Source: an uncultured Rikenellaceae bacterium (GTDB lineage: Bacteria > Bacteroidota > Bacteroidia > Bacteroidales > Rikenellaceae). Taken from it: 64,000 bases of DNA. Where the stretch lies: assembly GCA_947038405.1 (NCBI GenBank), contig CAMQVY010000012.1, positions 1-64,000 on the forward strand, written 5' to 3'. Both the position numbers and the translations under genes were made by a program. Below are positions 46,154-56,900 of this stretch, in pieces. Each line of letters starts with the position of its first letter. Positions within the stretch are counted from its first letter, which is position 1. The notes beneath the pieces were generated by a model. It saw only the letters and a list, made by a program, of their open reading frames with translations, was not told where the DNA came from and did not search any database.

Positions 46154-48475
46154 TTATTTAAAATCATAACCATAAAGTTTTAACTCAGAAATAGCTGCAA
46201 CATAACCACCAGCTCCACCTTTTGCCTCTAATATTACAAATTTCAAATACCTTCCTCCAGTATATTTTGTTATATCAGTAATAGATGTACCTGTAGGAGT
46301 TGTCTTATTGTCAATATTAGTTACCTTAACCCATGATGGATCATTAACTTCTGGCGAGTTTCCTACATATAAATCGCCACAATGGAAATTACTAGCATCA
46401 CCACTACGAGCAAGTATCTCAATTTTCTTCGCAATGACATCATTCTTCATATCAAATACAAAAGTATAGGGAGGTGCTGGATATGCACCTTCGCCATTCC
46501 ATTGTGTATGCCAGAAAGTAGCAGTATTAGCATCAAGCATATGTTTAGCCATACCATTACCTTCACCTTCACCAACAGGCTCTTCTGTTGTTACAAAAAT
46601 AGGCTCCCATGCAGAAGCTGGAACCAAATCAACTGGGTCTGTATCATTCTTGTCTATAACATAGAATATTCTTTCTGATAAAACAGGATTAATTACATTC
46701 TCTAATTCAACATTATCTTCATCAAGAACACTTACAATTTTCATCGTAATAGTACCAGTATGAATAGTCTCAGTTGTAAATACAGTGTTAAATGCAAAAG
46801 CAAACTTATCATCTCCTGCCTTCAACGGAATACTTTTACTTCCTAAATACCCTAGACCTTCAGAAGTAGTTACTTCTAATGTAGCTCTAGCTCCTGTTGC
46901 TAAATTAAATCCTTGTACATATACAGAGTCTTTTGTATTATTAAATTTAACTCCTGTTGATACTGTCGAAAATTGTACGTTAGGATCTATATTCACAATA
47001 TTAACAGTACAAATACTATCTGTTGAAACAGTAGTGTGTTCCTGATCTGTAGATACATGTATTTTAAAACTAGTATTAAGAGGACTTGAATTTGGGAAAA
47101 CTCTAATCTCTGCTAGAGTACTTCTTGCTCCTTTATTGATAACTACATCACTTGATGTCAACTCATATTGACCTTCAAGTGTATTATCATCAATTATAGA
47201 TAACTTAACATTAGTATTATGTATAGCAACTCCGCCCTCTAACACTACTGGAATATATAACTTACTTCCTGTTTGATGCGCATTCTCTAATACATTATAT
47301 TCAATCTCCTCAAAATCTAACTTACGCTCGTTATCTAAGACTTTTAACGCAAGAATCCTAGTCTTTTCTGGTGTAGTAACATTAGCTACATTTTTAAAGT
47401 AGATAGTATCTTGCCAAGTACCAAAATCAGTATTGTCATCAAGTACAGCTTTAAACGTTAAGGTTGTATCTCCTCTAACGCTAAAACTAGAGTCTCCTTC
47501 AAATCTTAAACTGCCACCCTTCTTAAATGCCAACGTTCCTGTAATAACTGGCTTATCAAACTTAGGCTTACCCTCAATTTTAACAGTAATGATCTTTGAT
47601 CCTGCATCTTCAGCAACTGAATCTTCAGCAACTGAAAAACCCATAGTCCTCTCAATGTCATCATCTTTTATGGTAAGTTTGCAAGTACCTTTCTCATCAT
47701 GAAATACACCTTCTGATTCAGACATATAGATAGATGCCCATCTATTTGGATTCTTCTTATCATTGTTGAAAATCTCAACAAAAAGAACTCCTTCTGAATC
47801 ACCCTTTTTCATCGATACTTTACCGCCATTCTTGAACTTAAACTCTTCAACACCAGCACTTCCAACACCAATAGCAGAAGCAAACGTTACTGAAGCATCT
47901 CCTTTCAATTTAATCGGATCCTTTCCCTTCATTATTTTAAAAGGAATAGCTACTTCACCTCCATTTTCATAAATTTCAATCTCTGGTTCTGAAAACATAG
48001 CCGTAGCCTCTTTTGGGAAATCATCATTCACAATACGAATAACACACTTTTGACGTGTCGTTCCCACTGAAGCCGCTCCTGTTGCACTTAACAGCTCTAA
48101 TGTGAAAAAACGATCCGCATTCATCAATGTATCATCATAGATCTCAATTGGGAAATCAACTTTTGAAGCTCCAATCTTAATCTTTGTCTCTAATTCATCA
48201 ATGTAAAAGTTTGTATCCCTCTTTGCTCCGTTTACACCAGTTCCATCTTCACATCCTAGAACTAATTTTACAACACCATTTACATAGCGAGGAACTACAA
48301 GAGTTACTAAAGTATCTTTTACATTCTCTTTTAATAAAAATGTATCTTGAGAAAACGATACCATTTTACTTACATCGGTATTTAATGCTCCTTCAGGATT
48401 TTCATCATCACAAGAGATGAAGAAAATCGAAAACACACTAACAAAAACTATAAGTTTTAATATAATATTCATCAT
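46154..48475 (-). CDS. large surface lipoprotein with repeated Calx-beta domains and discoidin-like end
   Basis: The 773-residue precursor has the signal MMNIILKLIVFVSVFSIFFISC (Cys at 22). About five Calx-beta-type repeats span residues 40-600, with markers such as IEIYDDTLMNADRFFTLEL and IFNNDKKNPNRWASIYM, the typical 'DD...D..F.L.L' pattern. The C-terminal 140 residues form a discoidin-like domain with ANTATFWHTQWNGEG, YTFVFDMKNDVIAKKIEILAR and GGRYLKFVIL, which matches the neighbour's end. It is a paralogue of the next gene. A calcium-stiffened stalk holding a terminal binding domain away from the membrane is the likely design. Confidence 0.82.
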   Translation of the reverse strand: MMNIILKLIVFVSVFSIFFISCDDENPEGALNTDVSKMVSFSQDTFLLKENVKDTLVTLVVPRYVNGVVKLVLGCEDGTGVNGAKRDTNFYIDELETKIKIGASKVDFPIEIYDDTLMNADRFFTLELLSATGAASVGTTRQKCVIRIVNDDFPKEATAMFSEPEIEIYENGGEVAIPFKIMKGKDPIKLKGDASVTFASAIGVGSAGVEEFKFKNGGKVSMKKGDSEGVLFVEIFNNDKKNPNRWASIYMSESEGVFHDEKGTCKLTIKDDDIERTMGFSVAEDSVAEDAGSKIITVKIEGKPKFDKPVITGTLAFKKGGSLRFEGDSSFSVRGDTTLTFKAVLDDNTDFGTWQDTIYFKNVANVTTPEKTRILALKVLDNERKLDFEEIEYNVLENAHQTGSKLYIPVVLEGGVAIHNTNVKLSIIDDNTLEGQYELTSSDVVINKGARSTLAEIRVFPNSSPLNTSFKIHVSTDQEHTTVSTDSICTVNIVNIDPNVQFSTVSTGVKFNNTKDSVYVQGFNLATGARATLEVTTSEGLGYLGSKSIPLKAGDDKFAFAFNTVFTTETIHTGTITMKIVSVLDEDNVELENVINPVLSERIFYVIDKNDTDPVDLVPASAWEPIFVTTEEPVGEGEGNGMAKHMLDANTATFWHTQWNGEGAYPAPPYTFVFDMKNDVIAKKIEILARSGDASNFHCGDLYVGNSPEVNDPSWVKVTNIDNKTTPTGTSITDITKYTGGRYLKFVILEAKGGAGGYVAAISELKLYGYDFK

Positions 48476-48484
48476 ATATATTTT

Positions 48485-50086
48485 TTAAAATTCTAATGAA
48501 ACTTCTGTTGACATTAACTCAAACCCTGAAACTGTCAAATCACTACCTGCTGCGCCAATCCTCTGTTCACTCTTTCCACTAGATTTACAAACAATACCTA
48601 AATGATATCTTCTGTTTGGAACCCAGTTTTTTACATCAAATGACATCGAAAAATCTCTAAACCCATAAGATTTACCTCCAACAAATTTTGCTGTTCCGAT
48701 AACTTTTGGATCTTTCTTATAATTTAAACTATCTAAATAAACTTCAGGAGTTAATGATTCATATAAGAAGGCCTCAATATAGCAACTATCAGTCTGGTCT
48801 AATACTGAATCCGGAACGATTGAATCTCCTACATACAATACTTCTCCTGGAATGTATTTATATTGACCACGTAAAGACACTGGCTTACGCTTACTGAAAG
48901 GTACTCCGTGTAGTTCACCTTGCTTTGGAGTCAATAATGAATCCATGTCAAATTCTCCTCTAAATAGCTTACCTGAAACAACTACAATATTAGAATCTTT
49001 AACTGTTCCTAAAATTCCACTTCTCATTCTTGCTCCATTATCACCAATATTAGCACCTAAAACACGATCCGTGTATAAGTTAGTAATATTTAAATACTTT
49101 TTAGATAACTCTTTAATGTAAGCATTATTAGTTGCCCAACCTGCTATAGGCTCTAAATAACCATCTCTTTTCTCCCAATGGAATAGATCGATTTTTATAG
49201 CATTTGATTTTGCATAAGTAATGCGATAGTCTCTGTAGTTAATTGAATCTGCTGCCCAAACCCTAATATCATAAAACATTTTCCAATTAGGGTTCAACTT
49301 TGACAATGTAAAGCTATATAAACTATCGCAAGTTGCAATACTTGGTGCATCTTCTATAGCTAGATTATGCGTTACTCTCCAATTCATAGTTGTATCAGGC
49401 TTAATCCATGCTCCCTGTGCTAACTTTAAGATAGGCTTAACAGAAAAGAATGTACTATCTGTTATAGTTAATGAGTCCGCAACAAAGAATGTAATTGTAC
49501 CAAAGTTAGCGTTATAAATAGATGGCGTTCCTGTTATAAATGGACGCAACTCCTTATTCGCTTCTACAAAAGTAGCTGACTCTACAAATGCTAAGTCACT
49601 TGGAAACTCCTTTACTAAAACTCCATTAGTCATATGTAAATTATGCTCCATAACCTGAGTTCCATTGATAGTTAAATCAAACGTAAGAACATCATCCTTT
49701 ATCTCTCCTAAAATCTCATAAGTAACCAATCCTAAAGGAGTACCGTCTGAAGCATTTTGCTTTCCTTTGATACAGATTACTCCATTAACATCTTTAAATG
49801 ACATCTCTCTGAAATAAATATAACCATAACGCTCATCTAATATAGATAAGTTCTCTATAATTAAATTTACTTGGTCGTAATTAGTTCCAGTAAAGGATAC
49901 TTGTTGTACGATAGTATCCATAGGTAATCCATCAACTGTAACCTCAATAGTTCCACGATAATTACCTAACTTCTCTTCCCAACTTCTTGCAGATGAATTC
50001 CATTCATTCTCAAGATCTAATTCATCACTACAATTCCAAACAAAAAAGGCCGAGAGTAATGTGAATAATAATATTACTTTTTTCAT
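48485..50086 (-). CDS. Sus-locus lipoprotein with lipocalin-like N-terminal region
   Basis: The 533-residue precursor has the signal MKKVILLFTLLSAFFVWNC (Cys at 19). Residues 38-150 look like a calycin/lipocalin-type sheet (LGNYRGTIEVTVDGLP, VTYEILGEIKDDVLTFDLTI). The remainder is beta-rich with YDIRVWAADSINYRDY, and near the C-terminus RRYHLGIVCKSS, which resembles Ig-like or PCMD-type end domains of Sus-locus lipoproteins. I do not recognise a precise family. It lies between the M60-like and Calx-beta genes with gaps of 5-9 nt, so it should act in the same surface complex. Confidence 0.7.
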   Translation of the reverse strand: MKKVILLFTLLSAFFVWNCSDELDLENEWNSSARSWEEKLGNYRGTIEVTVDGLPMDTIVQQVSFTGTNYDQVNLIIENLSILDERYGYIYFREMSFKDVNGVICIKGKQNASDGTPLGLVTYEILGEIKDDVLTFDLTINGTQVMEHNLHMTNGVLVKEFPSDLAFVESATFVEANKELRPFITGTPSIYNANFGTITFFVADSLTITDSTFFSVKPILKLAQGAWIKPDTTMNWRVTHNLAIEDAPSIATCDSLYSFTLSKLNPNWKMFYDIRVWAADSINYRDYRITYAKSNAIKIDLFHWEKRDGYLEPIAGWATNNAYIKELSKKYLNITNLYTDRVLGANIGDNGARMRSGILGTVKDSNIVVVSGKLFRGEFDMDSLLTPKQGELHGVPFSKRKPVSLRGQYKYIPGEVLYVGDSIVPDSVLDQTDSCYIEAFLYESLTPEVYLDSLNYKKDPKVIGTAKFVGGKSYGFRDFSMSFDVKNWVPNRRYHLGIVCKSSGKSEQRIGAAGSDLTVSGFELMSTEVSLEF

Positions 50087-50091
50087 ATCTT

Positions 50092-52131
50092 TTATTTTAT
50101 TAAACCAACTCTAAATTCACCTAAATTACAATCATGCTTTAAAGGAACAGGATTTCCTGAAGCATCGTAACCGACATAAACTCCATCTTTATCAGCATGA
50201 GTATTTAGCAAAATTAATTTTACTGCTGTTGTCTCATATGACTGATTTAAATAAAAAGTTTGTGCGCCATCTGCCTTATCTAAAAAGAACACTTTTTCAT
50301 CTTCTATAAGAACCCAATCATTATCTTTCCAAATTGCAACCTGAGCCTCTTTTGCCTCTACATAATCACGACCCTCTCCACCATGCTGCATTACTACAAA
50401 ATAATTAAATTCTAGTTTATGCTCTGTTGGCACTTTATCATCAAAATTAAACCAGATTGAATGAGGGAAATATTGACTAGGACCTGCAGTGGCCCAATCA
50501 TTATGCCATACTTCACCAGACTTCACTTTTTTAGGATCTTTTGAAAAAGGAATTCCATCTAATAAATTCATTACAGGGCTAGCTGTATGACTCGAACTTG
50601 CAGATCCAACCCACTCCTCAGGAAGATAAACAGTATCTTTTACTATAGTTGGATCTAGTCTTCCAAATGAATGTGCTTTCAATCCTCTGTCAAGTTCTGG
50701 CATATCTAGATTAAACTCTTTCCAAAATTCTGTTGCTGGTGCTGCATACTTTGCCATATAAACTAATGATGAACTTGTTAATTTAAAGTTCCAAGCTCTA
50801 AAAAAGTTCGTCATATTTAAATTAGCGTACTCAGATACTACAATGGCAAACCAATCATTGTTCACTTGTACTGGAGCAGATTTTGCATCAGCAGCCAACA
50901 TTGGAGCAAAATCAGATCCTAATTCATTATTAACATAAGTTAATAACCCCCAACCAAACTCCTGAACCAATTGAAGAACCATTCGTTGTTTATACTTTTC
51001 ATCAAGCTTAGCATAATCGATCTTAGCTATATCTGGCACGCTAGTTAAACTTGTTACATCAAAATTACTTGGCCACTTATTTGCACTATTGTACATATAA
51101 AATGTACTCAAACCAGATACAACAGATTTAAGGGCACCATCTTTAGTCCATGCAGTTAAATAACCTGCACCTAATACATTGTAAATGAAATTACGATCTG
51201 ATTCTAACGTTGCGTTACCAGCCATCTCTTTTAATGCCTTCATTAACGCTTCGTTAGCCATATCTAATCCTGCTGGATAGCCAGGATAAGTTATAGCCTT
51301 TCCAGGTAAATGTAGATCACCATATACTCTCCACATTGGAATACCTCCTAATTTAAATAAACCTTCGGTTTCTCCAACCCATAATTTACCTAAATCTGCA
51401 ACCAAACCATCATACTTTGTCAATAGAGCTTCTGGATCAACAATAGTTCGTAACTCCTCAATTGGTAGAGTCAGCGTAATATTATCTCCAATCAACTCGC
51501 CCCATATCATTGGAGTCAAAGTATTTTGAACCGCAATAGTCCACTCCTCTAAATCAGTTTGACCTTTAATAAAGTCAGGACTCTTAACTGCTCCATTTAC
51601 TGTTAATGTTACATTAGCTACATTAGGTGTACCTTCGTAATAAAAATATAAATGACCTCCAAAATTATTACTCAATGTGTTTGAACCTAAAGCCAATTCA
51701 CCTTTTTTACCAACTTTATTATAACGCTTTAATCCAAGCTCATTCTCAGATAATTCAATATCTGCAACTCCGATTTGATAGTACAACTTACCTATAACTC
51801 CTGCTGGTACAATAACCTCGATCTTCTCTGCTGGGGCAATATATAACCCACTGCTTTGCCAGTACTTAGGAGTAGACAATAAGTTTAATTCTGGTTGTGC
51901 CTCATATCCTTTCACAACAACACTTACAGCATCCAAGCGATCTGTTACCATATCAACTTCGCCTGGGTATGCTCCAACCCAGCCCCACATATCGTTTGGT
52001 AATTTGTTATCACCATCTGCATCTGGATCATAAGGGATCAAACTACCCTCCTTTTCCAACTCAACGTCAGAACAGTTAGATAAACCTCCTAATAATAATA
52101 TAGATCCGATTAATATCAATATTTTATTCAT
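50092..52131 (-). CDS. M60-like (enhancin-type) lipoprotein with a destroyed zinc site
   Basis: The 679-residue precursor has a lipoprotein signal (MNKILILIGSILLLGGLSNC, Cys at 20). Residues 60-520 follow the M60 layout: GLYIAPAEKIEVIVP, SNNFGGHLYFYYEG, PMWRVYGDLHLPG and TYPGYPAGL. Where active members have HELGHNxQ, this one reads NVLGAGYL (N318, V319, A322), so both His and the catalytic Glu are gone. The C-terminal 140 residues are a discoidin-like domain (MNLLDGIPFSK, EVWHNDWA). Active M60 proteins cleave mucin-type glycoproteins; this one can probably only bind. It sits directly after a SusD gene in the operon. Confidence 0.83.
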   Translation of the reverse strand: MNKILILIGSILLLGGLSNCSDVELEKEGSLIPYDPDADGDNKLPNDMWGWVGAYPGEVDMVTDRLDAVSVVVKGYEAQPELNLLSTPKYWQSSGLYIAPAEKIEVIVPAGVIGKLYYQIGVADIELSENELGLKRYNKVGKKGELALGSNTLSNNFGGHLYFYYEGTPNVANVTLTVNGAVKSPDFIKGQTDLEEWTIAVQNTLTPMIWGELIGDNITLTLPIEELRTIVDPEALLTKYDGLVADLGKLWVGETEGLFKLGGIPMWRVYGDLHLPGKAITYPGYPAGLDMANEALMKALKEMAGNATLESDRNFIYNVLGAGYLTAWTKDGALKSVVSGLSTFYMYNSANKWPSNFDVTSLTSVPDIAKIDYAKLDEKYKQRMVLQLVQEFGWGLLTYVNNELGSDFAPMLAADAKSAPVQVNNDWFAIVVSEYANLNMTNFFRAWNFKLTSSSLVYMAKYAAPATEFWKEFNLDMPELDRGLKAHSFGRLDPTIVKDTVYLPEEWVGSASSSHTASPVMNLLDGIPFSKDPKKVKSGEVWHNDWATAGPSQYFPHSIWFNFDDKVPTEHKLEFNYFVVMQHGGEGRDYVEAKEAQVAIWKDNDWVLIEDEKVFFLDKADGAQTFYLNQSYETTAVKLILLNTHADKDGVYVGYDASGNPVPLKHDCNLGEFRVGLIK

Positions 52132-52143
52132 AATCTAAGTATT

Positions 52144-53904
52144 TTAATTTTTTACACCCTCTTCTTTCGGAGTTACTCCGTCAGGATAATGATTCCATTT
52201 AATAAACCAGTTACTTGGCTCGTTTAACCAAACTTTGTAGTGATCTCTAGATCCTACAGGGAATTTGTTCACTACAATTTCGGATACCTTCTCTGGCATA
52301 TTACTGTTAAGTGCCATACGAACCATAGTAAACCATCTTTTACCTTCATAAGCCAATTCACGTCCAGTCTCTTCTACAATAATACTATCCATTACAAATT
52401 GATTACGTGCAAGTGAATCTACTGCGTTTAGATTATTGTACTTCGGAGTATAATAGCGAGTAAAGTTACCAATGTGTCCTAATCTGCCAAGTACACCTTT
52501 TGACGCACTTAGATGGGTTCCAGCATATATTGGAGTATCAAATGGAGCCTTGAATGTTAAATCAGACCCAACCCAAGATGAGGCTAAACCAACACTTACT
52601 AATGAATCTGCTGCTCTATTTCCTTCCGCTCCAATTGCATTTAATGCCTCTGCAACCATCAAGAACATTTCTGATGTCCTATAAACAAAGATCGGTGCAT
52701 CATGCTCATAAGATTTTCTTTTATCGTTGAAACCTTCAATAGTATATTTATTTACAACATATTGGCCATTTTCTAGATCTATACTAGCATCTTCTCTCTG
52801 GTGATCATTAACTGTCATATAACCAAGAATAACATCTTCTTGTCCCTCTTCTAACTTCTCTTCTTCTTCATAAATTACGCGAAACGGAACTCTAAACAGC
52901 TGTCTTACTGCATAGTCTGTTGGTTTGAATCGATAGATATTAGGGGCATAATTTGAGAAGTAATACTGTAGATCATGTGTTTGTCTCTTACTATAATCAA
53001 ACTGAGCTACTGTTAATGCCTCATTTCGAGTACCTTCTGACACAACACCTTCACTAAATAAAGTTTTCCAAATAATAGTCTGTGAAAGGTTAAATAAATT
53101 AGTGTTTGTTCCTGCAGTATATAGTCCTTGACCCTTTATGGTTAAAATACCTTGTCTTGCAGCATCTGTATAATTACCATCCCATAAATACAACTCTGTT
53201 AATAGTGCATCTGGATTTACAACAATTCTAGACCAATTCTGATCAAACTTATTTTCTTCCTCAGATGGATCCATTACGATTAGTTTCCAGTCTAAATAGT
53301 TGAAAGCATTGATATTATCAACTCCACTTTGCAATGAAGTAATCAACTGTCTTACCAAAGGTTTTAATTGTAATAATTCACCTGTTGCCATATCTTGATT
53401 CATATCTGATACTGATAAATCATGGTAAAATGCTTCTCCATATAATTTTCCAATATTTAGATATGCCCAAGCCCTATATGTTATAGTTGATGCAACCATT
53501 CCTCTATATGTTACCTCTTGTAAGGCTCCAGGGTAAGTGTCGTGATATGTACGTATATTACGTAAAAAATCATTACAATTTGCAATCAATAAATACAATG
53601 GCGCAGGTGATGCAGCTAGATTACTTTCATTAGTTTTGTACCTGAAAATATCCCAATACTCATCTGGTGCAGTACTTGTCGGCTGAAGTAAATCGCCTCG
53701 TAATTCACTTAAAATGATGTAATCATCCATAACATCACGGAAGTTTGTTGCCAAACCAACCATACCTGAATAGATCTGATTACGCTCTTTATAATTGTCT
53801 TCATCTGTTAGAAGGTCCTCCTTGTTTATGCTAAAGAAATCTTCGCATGAAGAGAAACCAAAAGAACATAAAAGAAGAAATAAAAATAATTTATTCTTTA
53901 TCAT
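52144..53904 (-). CDS. SusD/RagB-family nutrient-binding lipoprotein (second pair)
   Basis: The 586-residue precursor has the signal MIKNKLFLFLLLCSFGFSSC (Cys at 20) and the SusD pattern: EDNYKERNQIYSGMVGL, ELRGDLLQP, TYRAWAYLNIGKLYGEAFYHD, FVYRTSEMFLMVAEALNAIG, and the late EETGRELAYEGKRWFTMVRM. SusD proteins form a lid on the partner SusC pore and bind the ligand outside the cell. It lies 10 nt after its SusC partner. The ligand is unknown; nothing in the locus encodes an active glycosidase. Confidence 0.92.
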   Translation of the reverse strand: MIKNKLFLFLLLCSFGFSSCEDFFSINKEDLLTDEDNYKERNQIYSGMVGLATNFRDVMDDYIILSELRGDLLQPTSTAPDEYWDIFRYKTNESNLAASPAPLYLLIANCNDFLRNIRTYHDTYPGALQEVTYRGMVASTITYRAWAYLNIGKLYGEAFYHDLSVSDMNQDMATGELLQLKPLVRQLITSLQSGVDNINAFNYLDWKLIVMDPSEEENKFDQNWSRIVVNPDALLTELYLWDGNYTDAARQGILTIKGQGLYTAGTNTNLFNLSQTIIWKTLFSEGVVSEGTRNEALTVAQFDYSKRQTHDLQYYFSNYAPNIYRFKPTDYAVRQLFRVPFRVIYEEEEKLEEGQEDVILGYMTVNDHQREDASIDLENGQYVVNKYTIEGFNDKRKSYEHDAPIFVYRTSEMFLMVAEALNAIGAEGNRAADSLVSVGLASSWVGSDLTFKAPFDTPIYAGTHLSASKGVLGRLGHIGNFTRYYTPKYNNLNAVDSLARNQFVMDSIIVEETGRELAYEGKRWFTMVRMALNSNMPEKVSEIVVNKFPVGSRDHYKVWLNEPSNWFIKWNHYPDGVTPKEEGVKN

Positions 53905-53914
53905 AACTCTAGTT

Positions 53915-56900
53915 TTAAAAATTCAAATTAATTCCAAGTTTTACACTGCGTGGATTTGCAATCTTACCATAATCGATTCCTTGCAAAGCTCTATCATAAG
54001 AGTAGCTAAATTCTGGATCCATACCTTTATAATCACTCCATACAAACAGATTCTCTGCTGTTATATAGCAACTAATGTGTGAAAAACCTAACCAATTCTT
54101 GTTTACGTCATAACTCAAAGTTAGCTCTTTCATCTTAATGTATGAACCATCTTCGATCCAACGATCAGAAAAACGACTATTACCCGTTTTGTCTCCATAA
54201 GAAGCTCTTGGCATATCTGTATTTTGTCCCTCTGTCATCCAACGTCTCTCAACTGCTGTTGATTGATTGTTAAAATTTGTCATTGCTTCTGTTGTACGAC
54301 GAACTCCATTGTAAACATCTTGACCATATGAATAACTGAAATAAGCATATAGACCAAAGTTTTTCCATCTTAAATCTGTGTAGAAACCACCATAAAAATC
54401 TGGTGTCGGATCTCCAATTGCAAGTCTATCTTCATCATTGATGATTTGATCACCATTTACATCATTAAACTTGATGTCTCCAGCTACAAAACGCTCTCCA
54501 TTTTGTGCAATGTAGTCTGCAACACTAGCCTCATAACTAGAATTAAATACCTTCTCTACTTCAGCTCCGTAGAACTGATAAGGTGACTCACCAACTCGTG
54601 TGATTAACTGAGTTCCATCATCATATTTTGTTATGATCTCTGATGCTCCACCTAAATCAACAACTTTTGATTGGTAGTGAGCGATATTTCCTCCTAAACT
54701 CCACTTTACTGCACCTTTCTGAAATACATTAACTTTAAGATTCAATTCAACTCCATTAGTCTTAAGTTCTCCTGCATTATCATAAATAGATGGAACTCCG
54801 AATACTGCTGAAGTGCTCTTTGCGATAATCATATCAGTTGTGTACTCCTGGAAGTAATCTGCACTTATGTCAACAACGTGACCCAATAGTGATAAATCAA
54901 ATCCTGCTCCTAGTGTTCTTACACGCTCTGGTTTCAAATGTGAATTTGCAACCATATCACGATATGTTCCAACAACATCTTTATAAGGATCTGTAACGTA
55001 GTAATAACGTCCATAATGTGAAGAAAATTGACTATTTCCTTGCTCACTAAACTCTCCTCTTAAAGTTAAGTTATTTATGAAGTCATTATCTCTCAATAGA
55101 GTATTATTTACTTTCCATCCTGCATTTACCGAAGGAAAGAAATATAAATTACTTCCATTTGGACCATAAGCTGATGAAGCATCTGCCGTTACACCTACAT
55201 TTGCAAACAATTGATTATTATATAAATAATCTACTGAAGCATATCCATTCATCCATGAAGACTTCTCCATTACTCCGGTAATGTTTCTTGAATGAGCTCC
55301 TAACACATTTGATAGTGTTGTATAAAAGTCAGTTGGAGTATTGATACCTGAAGCGTTATCTGTCTCCTTCTGTGAAGTCATTAATTGATAACCTGCATTG
55401 AAGTTGAAATGGTTAATCGTATTAAATGTCTTCGAGTAAGTTGCTTGTGCTCTTGCGTAGTAGCTCAATAGTGTAGAAACTCCTCCTCTAACTGTATTCT
55501 CAGCCAATGTATCCATCAATGGTGCAATTGCATGTGATGTCTTTCCTGGGATGAATAAGTCCTCTTTGTTATGTGAGTAAGTTAATCCAAAAATACCTTG
55601 AATTACCAAATTATCAATTGGAGTAAAGTCTAATCCAACATTCATAAGGGCATCATAAGAACTTGTAACTCCTTTGATATCACTAACAACTGCTGCTGGA
55701 TTACTCATCATCAACTCTTGATCTACTGGTGTAAATCGAGATAACTCTACAACCTCACCATTTTGAAACACTTGCTGTTTTACACTTAAAACTGGTGCCT
55801 CATATAATGATGTTAAAAAAGGGTTTGTATATGATGCCATACCCTGCTCCTGTAGTTTCATCTCAGAAAAATTAAGAGCTCCTGAAGCATTTAACTTTAA
55901 CTTCTTTGAAAAGTTAATATCTGCATTCATACGTGTGTAGTACTTAGACAAATTTGTTCCCTTGATTACACCATTGTTTTGCTGTGTTCCCAATGTCAAA
56001 ACATATTTTGCTACTCCGTCTCCTCCTTTTACCTTTAATTGGTAATCTGATTGAAAGGCTAAGTCATAAATCTCATCTTGCCAATCTGTATTATTGTTGT
56101 AAATCTTACCTTTAGGATCTGTTGGATCATCCAATAGGAAAGGTAATTTATCAACTAATACATCTAGATCTGGATATTTATTAGCTCCAATATCTCCAAT
56201 ATAAGACTTATATTCATTGCCCTCCAATAAAGGTAGACGTGTATCAATATATGCAATACCGGCAGTTGCTTTAAACTCAATTTTTGTCTCAAGGTCAGAA
56301 GCCTTCTCTGTCTCAATCAACAGAACTCCATTACTACCCAAAGAACCATAAATACCTGCTTCAGCTCCTTTTAATAATGTAACGCTTTGAACCTCTTTAC
56401 TTGCGATGATACTAAAAATACTTTTTGAATATCCCGTAATTGAAGAAGATACTGCATAAGAAGGATCATATGGAATTCCATCAATTACAATTAATGGGGT
56501 ATTATTAGCAATTAAAGATCTTGTTCCTCTTAAATTAACATAAGAACCTTCTCCTGGCATACCACCTTTACCCGATACTTGTAAACCTGCAAACTTACCT
56601 ACAAGTGCATTATCAATATCAGAATAAACATCACTAATATCGTTACCTGCAATTACCTCTGCAGTTCCAACATAGTCATCAAAATTCCTATATCCCAATA
56701 CTGACTCGTATCCTCGTGTTGAAAAGATACGTGATGTTGGTACTAAATATACATTTAACGTTTTACGTTTTAATATTTGTACCTTCTGTGAGTGATAACC
56801 TGCTGATGTTACATTCAATGTTGAACGCATATTAGGTACCTCAATTGTAAATTGTCCAAGTGAATCTGAAATCGCTCCCTTACGAGCACCGATCGAAGAT

